From: Caldimonas thermodepolymerans
GTDB lineage: Bacteria > Pseudomonadota > Gammaproteobacteria > Burkholderiales > Burkholderiaceae_C
DNA: 64,000 nt
Direction of reading: 5' to 3'
NCBI RefSeq assembly: GCF_015476235.1
Contig: NZ_CP064338.1
Span: forward strand, 1,302,001-1,366,000
Shown here: one piece after another, positions 39,420-48,180 of the stretch
How positions within the stretch are numbered: the stretch's first letter is position 1
Layout of the letters: each line of letters opens with the position of its first letter
Position numbers and translations under genes: made by a program
The notes under the pieces: model-generated
What the model saw: only the letters and a program-made list of their open reading frames with translations
Database searches by the model: none
What the model was told of the DNA's origin: nothing

Positions 39420-41557
39420 GGTTGCGCACCCGTTTTGCCCTGTGGCTCGCCGTCTGGTATGGCGGGGTGCTGCTGGCGGTCGGGCTGACCGCGGCAGCCT
39501 TCTGGGCCGACCTGGCGGGCTGGGAGCGCGACACCCTGTGGCCCATGGTCGAGGCGCGCCTGACGCTGCTGGTGCTGGCGGCGCTGCTGCTGCCGTTCGC
39601 GCTGGCCGTGCTGCTGCGGCTGTGGTTCGCCGACTATCCGGTCGCCGCCCGCCGGCTGGCCGAGGAGGTGCGCGTGCTGCGCACCGTCAACCCGCAGTAC
39701 CGCGTCAAGGCCCAGGGCGGGCCGGAGCTGGCCGAGCTGGCCGGCGAGGTCAACGCGCTGGCCGAGGCGCTCGAGGCACTGCGCGCCGGCGTCGAGGAGC
39801 GCGTCGAGGAGTCCAACCGGCGCCTGGAGCGCGAGAAGAACCGGCTTGCCGCGCTGATGTCCGAGCTGGCGCAGAGCGTGCTCGTGTGCAATGCCGAAGG
39901 GCGCATCCTGCTCTACAACGCGCGGGCCACCGAGCTGCTCGGGCCGCCCGACAACGCCCAGGGCGGCTCGCCGGTCGGCCTCGGGCGCTCGGTGTTCGGC
40001 GTGCTCGACAAGGGGGTGGTCGAGCACGCGCTGGAGAAGCTGCGCCGCCGCCTGAGCCAGCCGTCGGTCCATTCCAGCGCGCACTTCATCACCTCGCGCG
40101 GGCCGCGCCTGCTGCGCGCGCAGATGGCGCCCGTGCTCGACGCCTCCGGCGGGCTGGACGGCTTCGTGCTGGTGCTCGAGGACGTCACGCGCATGATGCA
40201 GCTGGCCGGGCGCCGCGACGTGGTGCTGCAGATGCTCACCGAAGGCACGCGCGCCTCGCTGGCCAACATCCGCGCCGCGGTCGAGACGGTGCGCGAGTTC
40301 CCGCAGATGGACGCCGGGCGGCGGGCGCGGCTGATCGAGGTGATCGAGGACGAGGCGCAGCGCCTGTCCGAGCGACTCGACGAGACCATGCTGCACCACG
40401 GCGAGACGCTGCGCGCGCCCTGGCCGCGCGAGGACATGCAGGCCTCGGACCTGGTGCTGACGCTGCAGCGCAGCGTGGAGACCTCGCTGGGCCTGACCGC
40501 GCGCGTCGCGGGCGGCGGCGAACCGCTGTGGCTAAGCGTGGACAGCCATGCGCTGGTGCAGGCGCTGACCTTCATCGCCGGGCGGGTGCAGGCGCACGCC
40601 GGCGTGCAGGAGGTGACCCTGGAGCTGGCCGAGCAGGGGCACCACGCGGTGCTGTCGCTGCGCTGGGAAGGCGAGCCGCTGGACCCCGCGGTGCTGCACG
40701 ACTGGGAGGAGCAGCCCTGGGCGCCCCCCGCCGAAGGCCGGCCCTCGACGCTGCGCGACGTGCTGCACCGCCACGACGGCGAGATCTGGTGCCAGAGCGA
40801 CCGCCTGATGGGGGTGAACCGCATCTCGCTGCAGCTGCCGGTCACGCAGCCGGACCGCACGGCGATCCTGCCGACCGGCGGCGAGCAGGGGCGCCCGGTC
40901 TACTACGACTTCGACCTGTTCAACCAGCCGGGCCAGACCCCCGAGCTGGACGAGCGGCCGCTGGCGGAACTCTCCTACACCGTGTTCGACACCGAGACCA
41001 CCGGGCTGTCCCCCTCCGAGGGCGACGAGATCATCTCGATCGGCGCGGTGCGCATCGTCAACGGCCGGCTGCTGCGCCAGGAGTTCTACGAACAGCTGGT
41101 CGACCCGCGCCGGCCGATCCGCAAGGAGTCGCAGGCGGTGCATGGCATCACCGAGCAGATGCTGGCCGGCCAGCCCACCATCGACCAGGTGCTGCCGGTG
41201 TTCCACCGCTTTGCCGAGGACACGGTGCTGGTGGCGCACAACGCGGCGTTCGACATGCGCTTCCTGCAGCTCAAGGAGGCCGCCACCGGGGTGCGCTTCA
41301 TCCAGCCGGTGCTGGACACGCTGCTGCTGTCGGCGCTGGTGCACCCCGGCCATCCCGAGGAGGAACACCGCCTGGAGCGCATCGCCGCGCGGCTGGGCGT
41401 GCCGGTGGTCGGGCGGCACACGGCGCTGGGCGACGCGATCGTCACCGGCGAGGTCTTCCTCAAGCTGCTGCCGCTGCTGGCCGAGCGCGGCATCCACACG
41501 CTGCGCCAGGCGCGCGAGGCCTCGCAGACCACGCTGTACGCCAAGGTGCGCTACTGA
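39416..41557 (+). CDS. Membrane PAS/pseudokinase protein with C-terminal DEDDh 3'-5' exonuclease
   Basis: A 713-residue fusion. Membrane helices lie at residues 8-30 and 48-70, followed by a HAMP-like coil, a PAS domain at about 146-265 ([23 protein letters not shown]), and a histidine-kinase-like region at 270-475 lacking the phosphorylatable His ([13 protein letters not shown]) and the N-box Asn. From about residue 520 there is a DnaQ-type exonuclease with Asp525 and Glu527 (FDTETTG), Asp613 (HNAAFDMRF), and His668/Asp673 (HTALGD): the full DEDDh set. Length rules out the replicative epsilon subunit. It is the last gene of the operon. The role is unknown; a signal-regulated nuclease acting on nucleic acid or nucleotides near the membrane is a possibility. 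Confidence 0.88.
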   Translation: MRLRTRFALWLAVWYGGVLLAVGLTAAAFWADLAGWERDTLWPMVEARLTLLVLAALLLPFALAVLLRLWFADYPVAARRLAEEVRVLRTVNPQYRVKAQGGPELAELAGEVNALAEALEALRAGVEERVEESNRRLEREKNRLAALMSELAQSVLVCNAEGRILLYNARATELLGPPDNAQGGSPVGLGRSVFGVLDKGVVEHALEKLRRRLSQPSVHSSAHFITSRGPRLLRAQMAPVLDASGGLDGFVLVLEDVTRMMQLAGRRDVVLQMLTEGTRASLANIRAAVETVREFPQMDAGRRARLIEVIEDEAQRLSERLDETMLHHGETLRAPWPREDMQASDLVLTLQRSVETSLGLTARVAGGGEPLWLSVDSHALVQALTFIAGRVQAHAGVQEVTLELAEQGHHAVLSLRWEGEPLDPAVLHDWEEQPWAPPAEGRPSTLRDVLHRHDGEIWCQSDRLMGVNRISLQLPVTQPDRTAILPTGGEQGRPVYYDFDLFNQPGQTPELDERPLAELSYTVFDTETTGLSPSEGDEIISIGAVRIVNGRLLRQEFYEQLVDPRRPIRKESQAVHGITEQMLAGQPTIDQVLPVFHRFAEDTVLVAHNAAFDMRFLQLKEAATGVRFIQPVLDTLLLSALVHPGHPEEEHRLERIAARLGVPVVGRHTALGDAIVTGEVFLKLLPLLAERGIHTLRQAREASQTTLYAKVRY

Positions 41558-41567
41558 GGCGCCGCCA

Positions 41568-41690
41568 GGCCGGGCGGCGCTCGGCGTAGGGCAGGCCGAG
41601 TTCCTCCAGCGCCCAGCGCATGCGCATGTCGCGCGCCAGGCCCCGGCCGCCGTCGGGCGAGCGTGCGAAGGCGGTGATCGTGGCGGTCAT
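41568..41690 (-). pseudogene. N-terminal remnant of a glutathione S-transferase gene
   Basis: The first 40 or so codons read like a glutathione S-transferase N-terminus (TAFARSPDGGRGLARDMRM, WALEELGLPY), with an intact GGAGG ribosome site before the ATG at 41690. The homology then ends; the frame runs on into the end of the exonuclease gene as Arg/Pro-rich nonsense. A full GST needs about 200 residues. The gene was cut by a deletion or rearrangement at this junction. Confidence 0.65.
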
Positions 41691-41915
41691 GGCGGCCTCC
41701 TGTCAGCGGCGCACACGAGTCACGACGATCCGCACGGCGGATCTCGACGCGGTGGTCCGTCGTTCTTGACGCAGATCGAGCCCGATGCCGCGCTGTGCGG
41801 CATGTGCGTATTGCACGAAGTTCACATGTGCAGGGACCGGGCAGTGGTGGGACACTAGCGGGCTGCCGGGCCCGCGGCCGGAAGCCGCGCGCCCCCATCC
41901 TTGCAGAGGTTCCGA

Positions 41916-43544
41916 TTGGCGAATCCGTCTCCTTCCACCCCACCGGTCGGCAAGTCGTCGAAGCTGGGCGACACCGCCCTGGCGCCGTTGCGCCTTCCCG
42001 TGTTCCGCATGCTGTGGGGCGCCTGGCTCACGGCCAACATCTGCATGTGGATGAACGACGTGGCGGCGGCCTGGCTGATGACCTCGCTGACCACCTCGGC
42101 GGTGATGGTGGCGCTGGTGCAGTCCGCCTCGACGTTGCCGGTGTTCCTGCTCGGGCTGCCCAGCGGGGCGCTGGCCGACATCCTGGACCGGCGGCGCTAC
42201 TTCATCGTGACGCAGTTCTGGGTCGCGGCGGTCGCGCTGGTGACCTGCGTGGTGCTGCTGTCAGGGGCCATGACCGCGCCGCTGCTGCTGGCGCTGACCT
42301 TCGCCAACGGCATCGGCCTGGCGATGCGCTGGCCGGTGTTCGCGGCGGTGGTGCCGGAGCTGGTGCCGCGCCCGCAGCTGCCGGCCGCGCTCGCGCTCAA
42401 CGGCGTGGCGATGAACGCCTCGCGCATCATCGGCCCGCTGGTGGCCGGCGCGGTGATCGCCGGCGCGGGCAGCGCCTACGTGTTCGTGCTGAACGCGGTG
42501 ATGTCGGTGCTGGCCGGCTTCGCGATCATGCGCTGGAAGCGCGAGCAGAAACCCAGCGCGCTGCCCGGCGAGCGCTTCGTCGGCGCGATGCGGGTGGGCC
42601 TGCAGCATGTCTGGCAGTCCAACCCGATGCGCACGGTGCTGCTGCGCGTGGCGGTGTTCTTCCTGCAATCCACCGGGCTGCTGGCGCTGCTGCCGCTGAT
42701 CGCCCGCGGCCTGCCGGACGGCGGCGCCGGCACCTTCACGCTGCTGCTGGCCTCGCTCGGGGGCGGCTCCATCGCCGCCGCGCTGGCGCTGCCGCGCCTG
42801 CGGCGCTACGCGAACCGCGACCAGCTGCTCAACCGCGGCACCCTGGTGGTCGCCGCGGCGTCCGTGGTGGTGGCGTTCGCGCCCAACGTCTGGGTCGCGA
42901 TGCCGGCCATGGTGATCGCCGGCATGGCCTGGATCTCGGCGGCCAACTCGCTGGTGGTCTCGGCCCAGCTGGCGCTGCCCAACTGGGTGCGCGCACGCGG
43001 CATGTCGATCTACCAGATGGCGCTGATGGGCGGCAGCGCGTTCGGCGCCGCGCTGTGGGGGCAGGTGTCCAGCCTGACCGACGTGCGCACCGGGCTGCTC
43101 GCCTCGGCCGCCTTCGGGGTGGTGGTGCTGGGGTGGATCCGCCGCTACCGGCTCGAGACGCAGGCCGAGGAAGACTTCACCCCCTCGCCGCGGCCGCTGC
43201 CGCCGGAGATGCACGTCCCGGTCGATCCCGATGCGGGGCCGGTGCTGATCACCGTCGAATACCGGATCGACCCGGCGCAGGCCGAGGCCTTCCTCGAGGT
43301 GATGGAGGAGACGCGCCGCGCGCGGCTGCGCCAGGGCGCGCTGTCGTGGGAGCTGTTCCGCGACACGGTGGACCCGTCGCGCTACATCGAGTACCTGGTC
43401 GACGAGTCCTGGGTCGAGCACCTGCGCCGCTTCGACCGCTACACCGCGGCCGACGAGGCGCTGCGCGAGAAGCGGCTGCGCTTCCACATCGGCGACGAGC
43501 CGCCGGTGGTGCGGCGCTGCATCGCGCAGCCGACCCGGCGCTGA
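41916..43544 (+). CDS. MFS transporter with C-terminal ABM-like domain
   Basis: A 542-residue protein. Residues 20-410 form a 12-helix major-facilitator transporter of the DUF894/EntS-like group (LRLPVFRMLWGAWLTANICM, LADILDRRRY as the loop 2-3 motif). Residues from about 440 form a soluble ferredoxin-like domain (ITVEYRIDPAQAEAFLEVME, GALSWELFRD) resembling antibiotic-biosynthesis monooxygenases. I chose the TTG at 41916, six bases after AGAGG; an in-frame TTG 15 bases earlier is an alternative. The substrate is unknown. It stands alone. Confidence 0.85.
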   Translation: MANPSPSTPPVGKSSKLGDTALAPLRLPVFRMLWGAWLTANICMWMNDVAAAWLMTSLTTSAVMVALVQSASTLPVFLLGLPSGALADILDRRRYFIVTQFWVAAVALVTCVVLLSGAMTAPLLLALTFANGIGLAMRWPVFAAVVPELVPRPQLPAALALNGVAMNASRIIGPLVAGAVIAGAGSAYVFVLNAVMSVLAGFAIMRWKREQKPSALPGERFVGAMRVGLQHVWQSNPMRTVLLRVAVFFLQSTGLLALLPLIARGLPDGGAGTFTLLLASLGGGSIAAALALPRLRRYANRDQLLNRGTLVVAAASVVVAFAPNVWVAMPAMVIAGMAWISAANSLVVSAQLALPNWVRARGMSIYQMALMGGSAFGAALWGQVSSLTDVRTGLLASAAFGVVVLGWIRRYRLETQAEEDFTPSPRPLPPEMHVPVDPDAGPVLITVEYRIDPAQAEAFLEVMEETRRARLRQGALSWELFRDTVDPSRYIEYLVDESWVEHLRRFDRYTAADEALREKRLRFHIGDEPPVVRRCIAQPTRR

Positions 43545-43640
43545 CCGTGCGCTGCGCGCGCGAAGATGCCCGAAAACGTGCGATGCCCGGGCAGGTGGCC
43601 CTGCGATGCACCCGGTTGAGGCGCGGTGCGGCGTGGACGC

Positions 43641-43649
43641 TGGTATCGT
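43641..43649 (+). promoter_or_regulatory. Extended -10 box of the cytochrome operon
   Basis: TGGTATCGT has the TGn extension followed by the -10-like TATCGT. It ends 9 bases before the ATG at 43659, so the mRNA would have almost no leader. No -35 is needed for extended -10 promoters. Confidence 0.4.
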
Positions 43650-43658
43650 TCGCGGGTT

Positions 43659-44384
43659 ATGTCTCCCACGATACCGAACCTCCTGCTGGCCGCGACGATG
43701 CTGGCCGGCGCCAGCGCAGCCGTGGCGCAGTCACCCGGCTCCACCGTCCCCGACACCATTGCCGAGCGCGTGCGCGCCTGCACCGCCTGCCACGGCAAGG
43801 AGGGCCGCGCCACCAACGAAGGCTATTTCCCGCGCATCGCGGGCAAGCCGGCCGGCTACCTGTACCAGCAGCTGCTGAACTTCCGCGAAGGCCGTCGCCA
43901 TTACGGCCTGATGACCTACCTCGTCGAGCACCTGAGCGACGAGTACCTGATGGAGATGGCGCAGTACTTCGCGTCGCTGGACCTGCCGTACCCGCCACCG
44001 CAGACCACTGCCGCACTGCCTGCCGTGCTGGAGCGCGGGCAGGCGCTGGTGCGCCAGGGTGACCCGGCGCGCCAGCTGCCCGCCTGTGCGCAATGCCACG
44101 GCGAGGCGCTGACCGGCGTCGCACCGTCGATCCCGGGCCTGCTGGGCCTGCCGCGCGACTACATCAACGGCCAGCTGGGGGCCTGGAAGACCGGCCAGCG
44201 CCGTGCCGCCGCGCCGGACTGCATGGCCCAGGTCGCCGCGGCGCTGACCCCTGACGAGATCGCTGCCGTGTCCACCTGGCTGTCCGCACAGCCCGTGCCG
44301 GCCGATTCCAGGCCGGCCGCGGGCCTGCCGGGGCCGCTGCCCGTGCCGTGCGGCGGCGTGACCGACCAGGAGGTGGCGCAATGA
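43659..44384 (+). CDS. Two-haem c-type cytochrome
   Basis: A 241-residue periplasmic protein with a signal peptide (residues 1-25) and two c-haem sites, CTACH near residue 42 and CAQCH near residue 148. Each is in a cytochrome c class I fold (GKEGRATNEGYFPRIAGKP and the later SIPGLLGLPRDYINGQL). It overlaps the next gene by ATGA. Such pairs of di- and trihaem cytochromes carry electrons from membrane or periplasmic dehydrogenases to the respiratory chain. The dehydrogenase partner is not adjacent. Confidence 0.9.
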   Translation: MSPTIPNLLLAATMLAGASAAVAQSPGSTVPDTIAERVRACTACHGKEGRATNEGYFPRIAGKPAGYLYQQLLNFREGRRHYGLMTYLVEHLSDEYLMEMAQYFASLDLPYPPPQTTAALPAVLERGQALVRQGDPARQLPACAQCHGEALTGVAPSIPGLLGLPRDYINGQLGAWKTGQRRAAAPDCMAQVAAALTPDEIAAVSTWLSAQPVPADSRPAAGLPGPLPVPCGGVTDQEVAQ

Positions 44385-45664
44385 AACCCTGGTTGCGCAA
44401 GAGCCTGGCCGGCGTCGGGCTGGTCGTCGTGGTCGCGGCGGCCGTGGTGTGGGCTCTCAACCGCCGCGGCGAGGCGCCCATCCGCGAGGACGTCACCTTC
44501 ACGCCGACGCCGCAGCAGATCGAACGCGGTCGTTATCTCGCCCAGGTCGGCAACTGCATCGCCTGCCACACCACCCGCGGCGGCGCGCCGTTCGCCGGCG
44601 GGCGGGGCATCGAGACGCCGTTCGGCACCATCTACGCGAGCAACCTGACACCCGACGCCGAGACCGGCCTGGGGCGCTGGACGCCGGACCACTTCTGGCG
44701 TGCGATGCACAACGGACGCTCGCGTGACGGGCGGTTGCTGTACCCGGCCTTCCCGTACCCGAACTACACGCTGGTGACGCGCGAGGATGCGGACGCGCTG
44801 TTCGCCTACCTGCAAAGCCTGCCGCCGGTGCGCCAGGAGAACCGCCCGCACGCGCTGCGCTTCCCGTACAACACGCAGGCCGCGCTGGCGGTGTGGCGCG
44901 CGCTGTTCTTCTCGCCCGGCGAGTTCCAGCCGCAGGCCGGCAAGTCGGCGCAGTGGAACCGTGGCGCCTACCTGACGCGCGGCCTGGGCCACTGCACGGC
45001 CTGCCACGGCGCGCGCAACTTCCTGGGCGCGACCAGCGGCGGCCTGGAGCTGGGCGGCGGCCTGATCCCGATGCAGAACTGGTACGCGCCGTCGCTGGCG
45101 GCGGCCCACGAGGCCAGCGTGGCCGACTGGGACGAGGCCGACGTGGTGCGCCTGCTCAAGACCGGGGTGAACCGCCGGGCCTCGGTGATGGGGCCGATGG
45201 CCGAGGTGGTGTTCCGCAGCACGCAGTACCTGAGCGACGAGGACGCGCATGCGATGGCGGTGTTCCTGAAGGACCTGCCGCAGGCACCGCTGCCCGCGCC
45301 GCGCGACGAGCCGATCCGGCGCGACGCGCAGCAGATGGCGCTGGGCGGGCGCATCTACGAGGAGCACTGCGCGCAATGCCACGGCAAGCAGGGCGAGGGG
45401 GCCGCGGGCGGCTACCCGGCGCTGGCGGGCAACCGCGCGGTGACGATGCCGGTGCCGGCCAACCTGATCCGCGTGGTGCTGAGCGGCGGCTATCCGCCCT
45501 CGACCGCCGGCAACCCGCGTCCCTATGGCATGCCGCCGTTCAGCCACCTGCTGAGCGACGTGGAGGTGGCCGCCGTCACCACCTACATCCGCGGCGCCTG
45601 GGGCAACGACGCCGAGCCGGTGTCGCACTTCGACGTGCACCACTACCGCCGCGGTGGCCGCTGA
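44381..45664 (+). CDS. Three-haem c-type cytochrome (alcohol/aldehyde dehydrogenase subunit type)
   Basis: A 427-residue protein anchored by an N-terminal helix (residues 8-27) and bearing three haem sites, CIACH, CTACH and CAQCH. The pattern FGTIYASNLTPDAETGLGRW is typical of the cytochrome subunit of membrane-bound alcohol, gluconate or aldehyde dehydrogenases. It starts at ATG 44381 within the previous gene's end. Its usual partners include IorAB-type molybdenum enzymes, one of which lies 11 kb away in this window. Confidence 0.92.
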   Translation: MKPWLRKSLAGVGLVVVVAAAVVWALNRRGEAPIREDVTFTPTPQQIERGRYLAQVGNCIACHTTRGGAPFAGGRGIETPFGTIYASNLTPDAETGLGRWTPDHFWRAMHNGRSRDGRLLYPAFPYPNYTLVTREDADALFAYLQSLPPVRQENRPHALRFPYNTQAALAVWRALFFSPGEFQPQAGKSAQWNRGAYLTRGLGHCTACHGARNFLGATSGGLELGGGLIPMQNWYAPSLAAAHEASVADWDEADVVRLLKTGVNRRASVMGPMAEVVFRSTQYLSDEDAHAMAVFLKDLPQAPLPAPRDEPIRRDAQQMALGGRIYEEHCAQCHGKQGEGAAGGYPALAGNRAVTMPVPANLIRVVLSGGYPPSTAGNPRPYGMPPFSHLLSDVEVAAVTTYIRGAWGNDAEPVSHFDVHHYRRGGR

Positions 45665-45742
45665 ACGCCGGGGCGGCCGGCACGCCGCCGGCCGCCTGGC
45701 GCTAGGATGCGGCGTTCGTCCACCTCCGAGGAACGCCGCACG

Positions 45743-46657
45743 ATGACTCTCCCTGCCATGAAGATCGCCGTGATGGGCGCCGGCGCGGTCGGTTGCTACT
45801 ACGGCGGCATGCTCGCGCGCGCCGGCCACGAGGTCGTGCTCGTCGGCCGGCCCCTGCATGTCGATGCGGTGCGGCGCGACGGCCTGCGCCTGCAGGCCCT
45901 GGCCTTCGACGAACGCCTGCCGGTGCAGGCCAGCACCGACGCCGCGGCGCTGCAGGGGGCGCGGCTGGTGCTGTGCTGCGTCAAGTCCGGCGACACCGAG
46001 ACGGCGGCCGCGCAGATGCGGCCGCACCTGGCGCCCGACGCGCTGGTGCTGAGCCTGCAGAACGGCGTCGACAACGCCGAGCGGCTGCGCCGGGTGCTGC
46101 CGCAGGAGGTGGTCGCCGCGGTGGTCTACGTCGCCGCCGAGATGGCCGGGCCCGGGCACGTGCGCCACCACGGCCGCGGCGAGCTGGTCCTCGGGCAGTG
46201 CAGCCGCGGCGAGGAGCTGGTGCAGCTGCTGGCTGCCGCCGGCGTGCCGGCCGAGGTGCACCCCGACGTGCGCGGGGTGCTGTGGGGCAAGCTGATCATC
46301 AACTGCGCGTACAACGCGATGTCGGCGCTGGCCCAGCGGCCCTACGGCGAGCTGGTGCAGGGGCAGGGCGTCACCGCGGTGATGCGCGACGTGGTCGCCG
46401 AATGCCTGGCGGTGGCCGCGGCCGACGGCGTGCCGGTGCCGGCCGACATCGAGGCCACGGTGCTGCGCCTGGCCGCGACCATGCCGACGCAGCATTCCTC
46501 CACCGCGCAGGACCTGGCGCGCGGCAAGCCTACCGAGATCGACCACCTCAACGGCTACGTGGTGCGCCGCGGCGAGGCGCTGGGCGTGCCGACCCCGGCC
46601 AACCGGGTGCTGCACACCTTGGTGAAGCTGGTCGAGGGCCGCGGCCCGGACGGCTGA
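45743..46657 (+). CDS. 2-dehydropantoate 2-reductase family protein
   Basis: A 304-residue NADPH-dependent reductase of the PanE/ApbA family, which reduces ketopantoate to pantoate in coenzyme A synthesis. The Rossmann motif VMGAGAVGCYYGGML is at the start; catalytic Lys is in LWGKLIINCAYNAMSAL and Glu in EIDHLNGYVVRRGEALG. Proteobacteria often have several paralogues, so true PanE function is not certain. The ATG at 45743 follows GAGGA by about 10 bases; TAGGAT at 45703-45708 may be its -10. Confidence 0.85.
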   Translation: MTLPAMKIAVMGAGAVGCYYGGMLARAGHEVVLVGRPLHVDAVRRDGLRLQALAFDERLPVQASTDAAALQGARLVLCCVKSGDTETAAAQMRPHLAPDALVLSLQNGVDNAERLRRVLPQEVVAAVVYVAAEMAGPGHVRHHGRGELVLGQCSRGEELVQLLAAAGVPAEVHPDVRGVLWGKLIINCAYNAMSALAQRPYGELVQGQGVTAVMRDVVAECLAVAAADGVPVPADIEATVLRLAATMPTQHSSTAQDLARGKPTEIDHLNGYVVRRGEALGVPTPANRVLHTLVKLVEGRGPDG

Positions 46658-46753
46658 GCGGCCGGTCTGTCCTCTCCGTTTCACCCTTGTTGCCTGGGAC
46701 CGCAGGGCGGCGCCAGCCGTGCCTTGGGGGCCGCCCACGCCTCTGTTACGTCT

Positions 46754-46794
46754 GTTTGCAAACGTTTTCCCACGCTTCAAGGTAAACCCTGAAG
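46754..46794 (+). promoter_or_regulatory. Operator-like sequences upstream of the xylose regulon
   Basis: A perfect palindrome GTTTGCAAAC (46754-46763) overlaps TGCAAACGTTTTCC (46757-46770), which fits the LacI/GalR-type consensus TGNAANCGNTNNCA except for its last base; GTTTG/CAAAC are also the half-sites of Firmicute XylR (ROK) operators. A second inverted repeat, CTTCAAGG (46775-46782) and CCCTGAAG (46787-46794), follows. They lie 20-60 bases before the -10. Confidence 0.55.
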
Positions 46795-46813
46795 GCAAAA
46801 AATTTCGCCTAAA

Positions 46814-46819
46814 TAGAAT
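46814..46819 (+). promoter_or_regulatory. -10 box of the xylose regulator gene
   Basis: TAGAAT lies 23 bases before the ATG of the ROK regulator, in the only AT-rich stretch of this region. The bases at the -35 position belong to the inverted repeat 46775-46794. Confidence 0.5.
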
Positions 46820-46842
46820 GGTCCAATCAAATTGAGTCGTGT

Positions 46843-48120
46843 ATGGCCCGTTTGCAGTCCCGACAGATCTCCCACCTGCACCAGTACCAGGTGCTGCACA
46901 CCGTCCGGCTGGCCGGCGCACCCGTCTCGCGTGCCGAGATCGCCGAAGCCACCGGCCTCAGCCAGCCGGCGGTGTCCTCGCTGACGCGCCGGCTGATCGA
47001 GACCGGCGCGCTCAAGGAAGCGGGGGCACGGCCGTCCAACGGCATCGGCCGGCGCGAGCGCGAGCTGGAGATCAACGGCGACTTCGCCTGGGTCATCGGC
47101 GTCAAGCTCTCGATGGACCACTTCACGATCACCGTCACCGACTTCGCCGGGCGCATGCGCCGCAGCGAGGACGTGGCCTGGAACACGCCGGTGGCCACCG
47201 CGGGGCTGCTCGACGCGCTGGCCGCGGCGGTGCAGCGCTGCCTGGAGGCGACGCCGGAGCTGGAGCGCAGCCGCCTGGCCGGCGTCGGGGTGGCGGTGCC
47301 GGGCTTCGTCGACTCCATCCACGGCCGCGTGCTGTGGTCGCCGGTGCTCACGCCCGAGAGCACCGGGCCGCATACCCCGGCGCTGGACCAGGCGCTGGCC
47401 GCGCGCCTGGGCGTGCCGGTGTTCGTCGAGAACGACGCCAACATGCTGGCGCTGGCCGACCAGTGGTACGGGCGCTCGGGCCATGCCTCGCACGTCGCGG
47501 TGGTGACGCTGGAGCACGGGCTCGGCCTGGGCCTGGTGGTCAACGGCGAGCTCTACCGCGGCCACTCGGGGCTGGCGGCCGAACTGGGCCACGTGCAGAT
47601 CGAGCCCGAGGGGCGCGCCTGCCGCTGCGGCAAGCGCGGCTGCCTGGAGGCCTACGTCGCCCACTACGCGGTGGCCGCGGCCGGCGCCGAGGCCGGGCTG
47701 ATCCCGCGCTGCGAGCCGGCCAGCGGGGCGCCGGAGCGCGCCTACTTCGAGCTGGCGCAGCTCGCGCATGCCGGCAATGCGCGGGCGCGCGAGATCTTCG
47801 AGAAGCAGGGGCGCCTGCTCGGCCAGTGGATCGGCAACGTCGTGAACCTGATGTCACCGCAGCTGGTGATCCTGTGCGGCGGCCCGCCGCTGGCCTCGGA
47901 CCTGTTCCTGCCCAGCCTGCGCCAAGCCATGGAGCAGGCCATGGCGCTGCCGCATCGCGGCGAGGTGCCGCTGGTGATCGACCACCAGGGCGACGAGATC
48001 TGGGCGCGCGGCGCGGCTTCGCTGGTGCTGCAGCGCGTGGACGAATCGGCGGAAATTATCGAGTCGGTGGCGCGCCACGCCTTCGACAGCCTCAACCACG
48101 GGAGACGGCCCGCTTTGTGA
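46843..48120 (+). CDS. xylR: ROK-family xylose regulator (XylR type)
   Basis: A 425-residue repressor-type protein: a winged helix-turn-helix at residues 15-75 (VSRAEIAEATGLSQPAVSSL) followed by a ROK sugar-kinase-like domain (GVGVAVPGFVDS) with the zinc motif CRCGKRGCLE at about residue 260. Its place immediately upstream of xylose transport and catabolic genes makes xylose the likely effector. The ATG at 46843 has only a weak ribosome site. xylF begins 60 bases downstream, so it may be read through from this gene as well. Confidence 0.85.
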   Translation: MARLQSRQISHLHQYQVLHTVRLAGAPVSRAEIAEATGLSQPAVSSLTRRLIETGALKEAGARPSNGIGRRERELEINGDFAWVIGVKLSMDHFTITVTDFAGRMRRSEDVAWNTPVATAGLLDALAAAVQRCLEATPELERSRLAGVGVAVPGFVDSIHGRVLWSPVLTPESTGPHTPALDQALAARLGVPVFVENDANMLALADQWYGRSGHASHVAVVTLEHGLGLGLVVNGELYRGHSGLAAELGHVQIEPEGRACRCGKRGCLEAYVAHYAVAAAGAEAGLIPRCEPASGAPERAYFELAQLAHAGNARAREIFEKQGRLLGQWIGNVVNLMSPQLVILCGGPPLASDLFLPSLRQAMEQAMALPHRGEVPLVIDHQGDEIWARGAASLVLQRVDESAEIIESVARHAFDSLNHGRRPAL

Positions 48121-48180
48121 ACCTTGCCGTCGGTCCGTTTGCCGCCGGCACATACCTAGATCGACCAGGAGACAAGCATC

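Noticed and set aside
36049-41557. Reading the exonuclease operon as an anti-phage defence system
   Set aside because: No toxin, restriction or effector-like gene is adjacent, and the partner is a symporter-type kinase linked to nutrient sensing in known families. Defence remains possible but has no support here.
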